Shown here: piece by piece, positions 40,334 to 46,562 of the stretch | Layout of the letters: the number at the start of each line of letters is the position of its first letter | Position numbering within the stretch: position 1 is the stretch's first letter | Assembly: GCF_020804225.1 (NCBI RefSeq) | Contig: NZ_WJBI01000017.1 | Location: 17,179 to 81,178, forward strand | Direction: 5' to 3' | Origin: Methanosarcina sp. DH2 | GTDB taxonomy: Archaea > Halobacteriota > Methanosarcinia > Methanosarcinales > Methanosarcinaceae | Length of the DNA: 64,000 nucleotides | Notes under the pieces: model-generated | Seen by the model: only the letters and a program-made list of their open reading frames with translations | The model's database searches: none | What the model was told of the DNA's origin: nothing | Position numbers and translations under genes: made by a program

Positions 40334-41374
40334 TCAAAAATTAAGTACATAATGGATACTCTGACCTTTTTCACCGATTTGTTTGAGAGCTTTTTTATCT
40401 GCCATATCCTGAAGATCTCGTTTTGCTGTAGAAGCACTTACTTCGCAAAGTTCTTGATACTCTTTATTCGTGATTTTCCCCTTTTCTTTGATATATTCAA
40501 CAGCTTTTATCTGACGTCTGCTCAACCCTATCTGCCCAAATTTTTCTTTCATTGAACGGTCACTGCTTAGTTTTTTAACTGTATTTTCTACTCTTGAGAT
40601 TTCTACCGCAATGCCAAAAAGGAAATATTCGAGCCATCCCGTAAGTTCTCCTTCTTTTGCATCGGCATCTGCAAGCGCTGAATAGTAAGCCTGACGGTCT
40701 TCATTGTAGTATTCTTCAAGGGCGAAGAATTTCTTCGTATCAAAACCTCTTTTTGTCAGAATAAGTGTAGAAAGAGCTCTTGCAGTCCTGCCGTTGCCGT
40801 CAAGGAAAGGATGGATTCGGGCAATTTCGTAATGGGCTATTCCGGTCTGTACAGCAGGCAAGAGGTCTAAAGCTTCTTCACTGTTTAACCATTCCAGAAG
40901 GGATCTGGTCAGGAAAGGTACTTCTTCAGGTCCCGGTGGGGAATAGGTAATCTTGCCGGTTTTTGGATTTCCGACAACTACCCTGACTTTGCGGTAATTT
41001 CCTGCAGAAGTGGCTGGCAGGATATCTTTTACCGTCAGCCTGTGGATTTCAAGGAGGATCTCTTCGGCAATTGCATTGCTTTCTTCCAGGCTGTCTATAT
41101 ATTCAAGCACTTCAACATAGTTCTGAACTTCTTTTTTATCCTTCTCGCCTGCAAGAATGTCTTTTCCTTCAATGAGCAGGCTCACTTCTTCAAGAGTAAG
41201 CTGGTTTCCTTCTATACTTGTTGTGTGGTGAGTTTGCTTTATAAGAGCTTCTCGCTGGAGCTCTTTCTCCCATGCCGGAATGAGAGAACTATTCATAATA
41301 ATCTCCCTGGCAGCCTGGATTCTTGCAAGCAAACGCACGATTTTATTTGTGTATTTAAAATTAGGCTGAAACAT
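40334..41374 (-). CDS. Fic-family AMP-transferase-like protein
   Basis: Fic proteins attach AMP or related groups to target proteins. This one has 346 residues: an N-terminal segment with the inhibitory motif TTSIEGN (51-57, class II arrangement), the Fic core with the complete catalytic motif HPFLDGNGRTAR (His188 to Arg199), and a C-terminal winged-helix-like domain (RQIKAVEYIKEKGKITNKEY, then VSASTAKRDLQDM), which could bind DNA. The architecture resembles widespread bacterial and archaeal Fic/DOC regulators. It is monocistronic, on the minus strand, between copies of dispersed repeats. A decayed piece of a second copy lies at 45768-46030. Confidence 0.9.
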   Translation of the reverse strand: MFQPNFKYTNKIVRLLARIQAAREIIMNSSLIPAWEKELQREALIKQTHHTTSIEGNQLTLEEVSLLIEGKDILAGEKDKKEVQNYVEVLEYIDSLEESNAIAEEILLEIHRLTVKDILPATSAGNYRKVRVVVGNPKTGKITYSPPGPEEVPFLTRSLLEWLNSEEALDLLPAVQTGIAHYEIARIHPFLDGNGRTARALSTLILTKRGFDTKKFFALEEYYNEDRQAYYSALADADAKEGELTGWLEYFLFGIAVEISRVENTVKKLSSDRSMKEKFGQIGLSRRQIKAVEYIKEKGKITNKEYQELCEVSASTAKRDLQDMADKKALKQIGEKGQSIHYVLNF

Positions 41375-41525
41375 GACCAGTTATCCGATTTTTTGTCCCT
41401 ATTAAAAGAGCTATTCCTTTCATTATTAACTTAGCGATGTTTATTCCAAAATCCAGGGAATTCTGAAGTTTATCAGAATAGGCAGCCACCAAAAAATAAA
41501 TATGGAGTTATATATCTGCCAAAAA

Positions 41526-41583
41526 TTAGTCCTCTTGAGCCAAGCGAAAAGGACACCTTGATACCGAAGCGGAACTCGGGAAA
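41526..41583. repeat. Family A hairpin repeat (short copy 2)
   Basis: Only the first hairpin, AGTCCTCTTGAGCCAAGCGAAAAGGAC, and one CCGAAGCGGAACTCGGG hairpin remain. It is joined directly to an hsdS tail fragment, showing that A elements insert beside or within the hsdS-tail repeats. Confidence 0.75.
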
Positions 41584-41584
41584 T

Positions 41585-41760
41585 TGAGCAGCTCATGGGT
41601 TTATGTGATGAGTTCAAATTTAAACTTAGAAAAGCGCGGGAAGATAGTGAGAAACTTATGGAAACGGTTGTCAGGGGTTTGTTAGGGGGTTGTTAGGGGG
41701 TTGTTAGAGGGTTGTTAGAGGGGGCTGACGTCGAAATATATAAAAGAAGTTATGAAAACT
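41585..41760 (+). pseudogene. Fragment of an hsdS 3' end (copy 3), internally expanded
   Basis: Matches the hsdS end (GAGCAGCTCATGGGTTTATG, AAGATAGTGAGAAACTTATG, GTTGTCAGGGGTTTGTTAGG) and its downstream flank (GTCGAAATATATAAAAGAAG). The GTTTGTTAGGGG word is expanded into four 11-base units at about 41678-41721. No upstream hsdS sequence. Confidence 0.85.
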
Positions 41761-41770
41761 CCTTCTAAAA

Positions 41771-41826
41771 AGTCCTCTTGAGCGTAGCGAAAAGGACCGC
41801 GTACTCCCGAGGCGCGATTCGGGGTG
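41771..41826. repeat. Family A hairpin repeat (short copy 3)
   Basis: AGTCCTCTTGAGCGTAGCGA, AAAGGAC and CCCGAGGCGCGATTCGGGG. It lies between the hsdS-tail fragment and the C repeat, positions that are contiguous downstream of intact hsdS, so this A copy looks inserted. Confidence 0.75.
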
Positions 41827-41832
41827 TGAAAC

Positions 41833-42090
41833 TCTACCCTAAAACCACATTCGCTATCTTGAACTTGTTTTTCACCGAGCGCTAGCTTGGGTCGGTCCGA
41901 AAAAACACAAAGATAAAATAAAAGGATTTTTTACATACAGAAGCGAATGAACTTGTTTTTTATCGAAAAACCTACACACTGGCACTTTGAAACTCTTTTT
42001 TGCTTTTCTGGTATTACAGGAAAGCCGCACTGCGTGCGTAACGAGCTCCGTTAAATACGCTAATTTTGTTACCCCGGCTCCTATATCATA
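41833..42090. repeat. Repeat family C plus B (copy 3)
   Basis: Contains CCACATTCGCTATCTTGAAC, the hairpin CCGAGCGCTAGCTTGGG, CACTGGCACTTTGAAACTC and GAAAGCCGCACTGCGTGCGT, then GAGCTCCGTTAAATACGCTAA. It follows the order seen after intact hsdS. Confidence 0.8.
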
Positions 42091-42233
42091 TAACCAAAAT
42101 TTGTGAAAATAAGTGTGACTAGTATATTTTACTAAAATATACATTTCATCAAAAGTATAATTTATTAAAATATATTTTGTCATTAATTTGTATCATAGCA
42201 AAATACATAAGTTCTTGGTACCTAAATTAAAGC

Positions 42234-43475
42234 ATGGAAAAAACAATAATCAAGCAGACAATCCTTGAACAAAGGGGACTCTTCGAGAGAGAAGAAGATA
42301 TTGTAAAAAGGACTGTTCCTGAATACCTCCTTCAGAGCCAGAAAATCATTGTGATAACAGGCATAAGAAGGTGTGGAAAATCCACTCTGCTAAAAGAGAT
42401 CTCTGGAGACTTCAAAAATCACGCTTATGCAAACTTTGAGGACGAAAGGTTCCTTGAATTTACAGCAAAAGACTTCAATACCCTGCTTGAGATATTCCTA
42501 GAGCTTGACCCCAAAACAAACACATTATATTTTGACGAAATCCAGAACATTTCTGGGTGGGAAAAATTTGTCAGGAGGCTGTTTACGGAAGGGTACAAAA
42601 TATTCGTTACCGGTTCAAGCTCAAATCTTCTGAGCTCAGAGATTGCAACAAGCATCACCGGAAGAAACCTGAAGTATGAGCTCTTTCCCTTCAGTTTTAA
42701 AGAATACCTGCTGTACCGGAAATTTGAGACAAAAGACACTTACACAACAAAAGAAAAAGCATCCCTTTCCGGATATTTTGAGGATTACGTGAAATACGGA
42801 GGATTTCCGGAAATCATAAAATCAAGAAATGAAAAAGAACTCATGGAGATCTATCAGGACATTTTGATAAAAGACCTGCTTGTAAGGCTGCAGATAAGGG
42901 ACTCAAAGGACTTTCGGGATCTTTCAATGTATCTGCTTTCCAATATTTCTAGAAAAATGAGCTACAATAACCTGAAAAATCTCCTGGGATTCAGCAACAC
43001 CTCAAAAGTAAAAAATTATATTGAATTTTTGGAAGAAGCATATCTCTTCTTTACCCTGAAAAAATACGCCCCCTCCTTAAAAAAACAGATCATGAGCCCA
43101 AGAAAGGTTTATTCAATAGATACAGGCCTCGTAAACGCGGTCTCGTTCATGTTCTCTGAAAATACAGGGCCTTTGCTTGAAAATATCGTATTCCTTGAAC
43201 TGAAAAGACGTTTCCAGGAAATATATTACCATGAAGACAAAAAAGAATGTGATTTTCTGGTCAAGGAAAAAGAAAAAATAATAAAGGCAATCCAGGTAAC
43301 GGCTTCAATCGCAGACCTCAAAACAGAAAAAAGAGAAATCGAAGGTCTTAAAGAAGCAATGGAAAAGCACAACCTGAAAGAAGGATACATAATTACAAAA
43401 GACACGGAAAAAACAATAAATCTGGAAGGCAGGGTAATACACATAAAGCCGATAATAACATGGCTTATGGAATAA
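42234..43475 (+). CDS. ATP-binding protein with AAA and DUF4143 domains
   Basis: P-loop ATPase of 413 residues, a family common in archaeal and bacterial defence and mobile regions but of unknown function. Walker A is GIRRCGKS (43-50), Walker B LYFDEIQNI (98-106). A winged-helix-like middle part is followed by the DUF4143 domain (about 215-400) with KVYSIDTGLVNAV and the nuclease-like ECDFLVKEKEKIIKAIQVT segment. The start ATG at 42234 begins at the typical family N-terminus; no ribosome binding site is evident, so a leaderless mRNA is possible. It is flanked on both sides by hsdS-tail and C/B repeats. Confidence 0.85.
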   Translation: MEKTIIKQTILEQRGLFEREEDIVKRTVPEYLLQSQKIIVITGIRRCGKSTLLKEISGDFKNHAYANFEDERFLEFTAKDFNTLLEIFLELDPKTNTLYFDEIQNISGWEKFVRRLFTEGYKIFVTGSSSNLLSSEIATSITGRNLKYELFPFSFKEYLLYRKFETKDTYTTKEKASLSGYFEDYVKYGGFPEIIKSRNEKELMEIYQDILIKDLLVRLQIRDSKDFRDLSMYLLSNISRKMSYNNLKNLLGFSNTSKVKNYIEFLEEAYLFFTLKKYAPSLKKQIMSPRKVYSIDTGLVNAVSFMFSENTGPLLENIVFLELKRRFQEIYYHEDKKECDFLVKEKEKIIKAIQVTASIADLKTEKREIEGLKEAMEKHNLKEGYIITKDTEKTINLEGRVIHIKPIITWLME

Positions 43476-43499
43476 CACCATCGATACCCTGAAAATCAA

Positions 43500-43590
43500 A
43501 ACTTAAAAATATCGAGAAGATTATGTGATACTTATGGAAACAGTTGTCAGGGTATTTGTTGAAGAGGACTGCGACCTGAAATGTAAAAAA
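43500..43590 (+). pseudogene. Fragment of an hsdS 3' end (copy 4)
   Basis: A diverged copy: ATCGAGAAGATTATGTGATA, CTTATGGAAACAGTTGTCAG and GACCTGAAATGTAAAAAACG match the hsdS end and flank. A short deletion has removed part of the alpha-helix-coding region. It directly follows the DUF4143 gene. Confidence 0.75.
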
Positions 43591-43599
43591 CGAGTTATA

Positions 43600-43690
43600 A
43601 ATCTCTCCTGAAAAACTATATTCAGCATCTTTAATGTGTCTTTCACCGAGCGTAGCTCGGGCCTGTCCGAAAATGCATAAAAACAAAAAT
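43600..43690. repeat. Repeat family C (copy 4)
   Basis: AAACTATATTCAGCATCTTT, then CACCGAGCGTAGCTCGGGCC with the hairpin CCGAGCGTAGCTCGG. Same position relative to an hsdS tail as the other copies. Confidence 0.75.
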
Positions 43691-43865
43691 AACGGGCTTC
43701 TTAAAGACAGAACTCAGCGAATTTTTCCGATTTAAAAATGGAACATCAAAAATTTATTCTTTCACTAAAAGAAGGCATGAGCAAGTTCAAAAGATCACAA
43801 AAGAAAAAAAGGCTTTTTAGAGACAAAGTTCAGTAAATCTTTCTGCTTTTAAAAAACAGGTAAGT

Positions 43866-43995
43866 ACCAATTTTTTCTTTTCTTCTTTCTGGGACTACCG
43901 CTCTCCTTCGTCGAGCGTGACAATAACGGTTTGGTAAAGCTAATGACGTTGAATGGGTCAGAGACTTTATAACTTAGTTTTTCGACTCTCATTAG
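43866..43995. repeat. Repeat family B (copy)
   Basis: T/C-rich run, then GACTACCGCTCTCCTTCGTC, GAGCGTGACAATAACGGTTT, TTATAACTTAGTTTTTCGAC. It is followed after about 30 bases by a full family A array, the same succession as at 16311-16699. Confidence 0.75.
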
Positions 43996-44021
43996 TGAAG
44001 TTCACCATTTTATCTTGTAAG

Positions 44022-44248
44022 TTAGTCCTCTTGAGCGAAGCAAAAAGGACACCGTGCTGTTGCACTTGCAGTGCAACTCCCAGGAAATCTCCAATTTCCT
44101 GTGGTCCCGAAGCGAAACTCAGAAAGTAAAAGCTATGATTTTATAAATTAGTCTGCTTGAGCGAGCGAAGCGAGTGAAACAGACCTCGTGCTCCCGAAGC
44201 GCAACTCGGGAAGCGCAACTCGGGCAGCGAAACTCGGGCGGGAAGCTT
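44022..44248. repeat. Multi-hairpin repeat array, family A (copy 4)
   Basis: Nearly full-length array: AGTCCTCTTGAGC...AAAAGGAC, TTGCACTTGCAGTGCAA, CAGGAAATCTCCAATTTCCTG, CCCGAAGCGAAACTCAG, AGTCTG...CAGACC, then three CCCGAAGCGCAACTCGGG type hairpins. About 90% identical by eye to copy 1, which lies 27.6 kb away. It ends just before a mntA pseudogene. Confidence 0.85.
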
Positions 44249-44276
44249 TAAATTGAAAAAAACGTGATATGCCGCC

Positions 44277-44574
44277 ATGCAAACTGCGGAAGAAAGGGAA
44301 GAGCTGTTTCGCAAAATCTCATCTTTTCTGAAAAAATACGGGGCAACCAGAGTCTCAGTTTTTGGGTCTTACGTTAGGGGGCGAAGAGCAGCCAGAGAGT
44401 GGTATTGATGTCCTGGTTGAGTCTGCTGATCGAAAAAGCCTGCTGACCCTTGTGAACATTGAACTGGAACTTTCGGATTACCTGGGGATTAAGTTTGATC
44501 TGTTAACTGAAAAATCGATCAGTCCCTATTTGATAAACGGAATTAAAAAAGAGGCAAGAGTGATCTCTGAATGA
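44277..44574 (+). pseudogene. Frameshifted MntA-type nucleotidyltransferase
   Basis: ATG 44277 starts a mntA-like frame (MQTAEEREELFRKISSFLKK) that reaches VFGSYVRG and then loses the frame at a run of five G; taking one G away restores GEEQPESGIDVLVE and the normal C-terminus to 44574. The first catalytic aspartate of the DxD motif is also changed to glycine (ESGID instead of ESDID). No hepT gene follows. This is therefore a decayed orphan antitoxin. Its end is joined directly to a C/B repeat. Confidence 0.8.
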
Positions 44575-44576
44575 AT

Positions 44577-44790
44577 TTCCACCTAGCCAAAGCTCGGGCC
44601 AGTCCGAAAAAGCAAAGAAAAAAGAAAGATTTTTTGCACATCGAATTCAGTGAGTTTTCTATCTCCTAAAAAACTGTCACATTGGCACCTTAAAACTCAT
44701 TTTTTACTTCTCTGATATTAAGGACAAGCCTCAATGCGCGCGGGACAAGCTCCATTAAATAAGCTAACTATGTTGCTCCGGATCTTATCA
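44577..44790. repeat. Repeat family C plus B (copy 5)
   Basis: Begins inside the C part (ACCTAGCCAAAGCTCGGGCC), continues with TTTTTTGCACATCGAATTCA, AAAACTGTCACATTGGCACC, and GACAAGCCTCAATGCGCGCG, CAAGCTCCATTAAATAAGCT. The missing first part of C suggests that the mntA fragment replaced it. Confidence 0.75.
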
Positions 44791-44904
44791 CTTAATCAAA
44801 AAACGACTGTATGAACTAAGTTCATTAAAACGGAACAGGTTATGAATAGGTTATGAACGGGCCAATTAACGGATCGCCAATAGGTCACCAGTGGGCCACC
44901 AATT

Positions 44905-45180
44905 TCAATATTTTCTGTAAATTTTGCTCCGGTGGCCTGCTTCATGGCCTGCTTCAATGACAAAAATAACAAGCTGGTCGTTCTCTATGGTCATTAAAAC
45001 TCTATATTCGCCAACCCTCAAAGAATAAATAGGGGAATCAGATGCTGTTTTAAGCTTCTTAATATGAGAGTAAGGATTTTCTTTGATTTCTCCTACAGCA
45101 AGAAATAGCTTTTTTGCGACCTCAGGCGGCAGTTTTTTAAGATCTTTTAAAGCTGAGGAGGTATAGATAACCGAATACAT
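44905..45180 (-). CDS. RelE/ParE-family toxin
   Basis: Likely ribosome-dependent mRNA endonuclease of the RelE superfamily, 91 residues. It has the typical YSVIYTSSALKDLKKLPPEV start, the core SLRVGEYRVLMTIENDQLVIF and the tail HRSKIYRKY. The tail contains a duplicated EAGH (EAGHEAGH) caused by a 12-base tandem duplication in the gene (ATGGCCTGCTTC on the plus strand). Its ATG overlaps the antitoxin stop (TAATG), so translation is coupled. Whether the duplication leaves the toxin active is uncertain. Confidence 0.87.
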   Translation of the reverse strand: MYSVIYTSSALKDLKKLPPEVAKKLFLAVGEIKENPYSHIKKLKTASDSPIYSLRVGEYRVLMTIENDQLVIFVIEAGHEAGHRSKIYRKY

Positions 45181-45422
45181 TAATCGTCCCTGATCCCGAG
45201 TTCAGCTGCAACCTCTTCTTCAGTATAGTACCTGCCTTCTTTAATGTCTTTTAATCCCTTCTCAATTTTCTTTATGGTTTCTTCGCTGAGAGGCTCGGAG
45301 TCGACTGCCGTATTCACAAGCCTCTCGACAACAGAGTTGTAGGACTCCTCGGGATGCCTTTTCAAGCTTTTGAGCATCTCCTTAACTTTTGGGTCAAGAC
45401 AGATTGTCGTTGTAGCTGCCAT
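45180..45422 (-). CDS. Antitoxin partner of the RelE-type toxin
   Basis: An 80-residue protein upstream of and overlapping the toxin gene. The N-terminal ATTTICLDPKVKEMLKSLKR is a ribbon-helix-helix-like strand and helix suited to DNA binding and autoregulation; the acidic C-terminal half (EETIKKIEKGLKDIKEG, YYTEEEVAAELGI) should wrap the toxin. The family is widespread in archaea (VapB/RelB-like). A palindrome sits directly upstream of its start. Confidence 0.8.
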   Translation of the reverse strand: MAATTTICLDPKVKEMLKSLKRHPEESYNSVVERLVNTAVDSEPLSEETIKKIEKGLKDIKEGRYYTEEEVAAELGIRDD

Positions 45423-45427
45423 ATAGC

Positions 45428-45449
45428 ATCCTATAGGATATTATAGGAT
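45428..45449. promoter_or_regulatory. Palindrome at the toxin-antitoxin promoter (probable operator)
   Basis: ATCCTATAGGAT is a perfect 12-base palindrome 6 bases upstream of the antitoxin start, followed by a second half-site TATAGGAT at 45442-45449. This is the usual place for autoregulation by a ribbon-helix-helix antitoxin. Confidence 0.55.
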
Positions 45450-45661
45450 ATGAAAGTTTGCCGGAAAAAGAAGTATAGTAAAAAGCAGTATAGTACTCAG
45501 GATTTTTCCCAAAAAATCGTATTCAATATCAAGATCCTGTTCAGTCACTCATTCTTTTTCAAGCTCCCTGTCTGCACTGACTTTTTAAAAAGTAACCAGA
45601 AGAAATGGCTGTATGAATTAATTTCATTAAAATTGAATGAGGAGAATGAAATTTCCTCCTT

Positions 45662-45745
45662 CAGGCATGGGTCATGAACGAGCCATGAACGAGCCATGAA
45701 CGAGCCATGAACGAGCCATGAACGAGCCATGAACGGGTCATGAAT
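45662..45745. repeat. Tandem 11-bp repeat (CATGAACGAGC)
   Basis: About six copies of CATGAACGAGC, with CATGAACGGGT and CATGAATGGGT at the right end. A shorter relative, GGGTCATGAATGAGTCATGAAT, lies at 40296-40318 just beyond the intact fic gene, so the tandem repeat is an expansion of the flank shared by the fic copies. Confidence 0.85.
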
Positions 45746-45767
45746 GGGTTTCCAGTCTTCACATGTT

Positions 45768-46030
45768 TAAGATCAAAAATTAAGTACATAATGGATATTC
45801 TGTCCTTTTTCACCTATTTGTTTGAGGACTTTTATCTCCTAAATTCTGAAGGTCACTTTTTGCCGTAGAAGCGCTTACTTTACAGAGTTTCCGATACTCT
45901 TTATTTGTGATCTGTCCATTCTTTAAGATATCCGATAGCTTTTATCTGACGGCTGCCCAGTCCTATCTGCCCATATTCCTTCATTGAACGGTCACTACTC
46001 AGTTTCTTGACCGTATTTTCATTCTTTTCG
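45768..46030 (-). pseudogene. 3' fragment of a fic gene
   Basis: The plus-strand text from GATCAAAAATTAAGTACATAATGG to GACCGTATTTTC matches the 3' end of the intact fic gene at 40334-40600 with several small deletions and substitutions. It covers only the C-terminal winged-helix part; the catalytic motif is absent. The flanking tandem repeat is shared as well, so a whole segment was once duplicated. Confidence 0.85.
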
Positions 46031-46095
46031 GGAAGTAAAACTAGGGAAAAAGGGAATGGAAAAAGAGAATGATAAGATATCTGTAATATGGGGAA

Positions 46096-46185
46096 TGGGC
46101 ATCTGGATTTTGGGGAGTTGGGGGGTATGGGGGGTTATTAAAAAGAGTTAAAAAACAAGTCTTTAACGACCTTTCCAGATGCCCA
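46096..46185. repeat. G-rich element with 12-bp inverted ends (copy 1)
   Basis: TGGGCATCTGGA and TCCAGATGCCCA form perfect 12-base inverted ends. Between them lie TTTTGGGGAGTTGGGGGG and TATGGGGGG, giving four closely spaced G runs on the plus strand that could form a quadruplex, then TTATTAAAAAGAGTTAAAAA. A second copy lies at 49875-49965. The two copies bracket the PfkB/AAA+ gene. Not related to any repeat family known to me. Confidence 0.85.
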
Positions 46186-46295
46186 GTATCTTAGTGGACT
46201 CCATGGTATATATAATTAAAGTTTAATCGTTTATTCACAAAGTGCTATCAAGGCAATCCTATGTGATTTGCGGGCGGACTGTTTAATCTAAAAAA

Positions 46296-46428
46296 TAGTC
46301 CTCTTGAGCTAAGCTCACTGCTATAACTTATGAATTAGTCCTCTTGAGCGAAACGAAGTGGAGCGAAAAGGACCTCGTGCTCCCGAAGCGAAACTCGGGA
46401 GGCGGAACTCGGGAGGCGGAACTTGGGA
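46296..46428. repeat. Family A hairpin repeat (copy 5)
   Basis: Two AGTCCTCTTGAG starts, the second with an extended loop (GCGAAACGAAGTGGAGCGAA), then CCCGAAGCGAAACTCGGG and GGCGGAACTCGGG hairpins. The middle part of the array (TTGCACTTGCAGTGCAA) is missing. It lies between the G-rich element and the PfkB/AAA+ gene. Confidence 0.8.
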
Positions 46429-46547
46429 ATCAAATTCTACTGGTACAATTCCGGAATATTATTCCCTCGACCTCTGACATATAATTTTTTGAGAATAAAT
46501 ATTATATTCAGTGTAGTGTAACTGTATAATTGCATTAGGGGTATTGC

Positions 46548-46562
46548 ATCAGGGGGAGCTGT
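46548..46562 (+). promoter_or_regulatory. Ribosome binding site of the PfkB/AAA+ gene
   Basis: ATCAGGGGGAGCTGT places GGGGGAG about 5 bases before the ATG at 46563, a strong site. Upstream, AATAAATATTATATTC at about 46493-46510 is the best TATA-like stretch. Confidence 0.5.
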
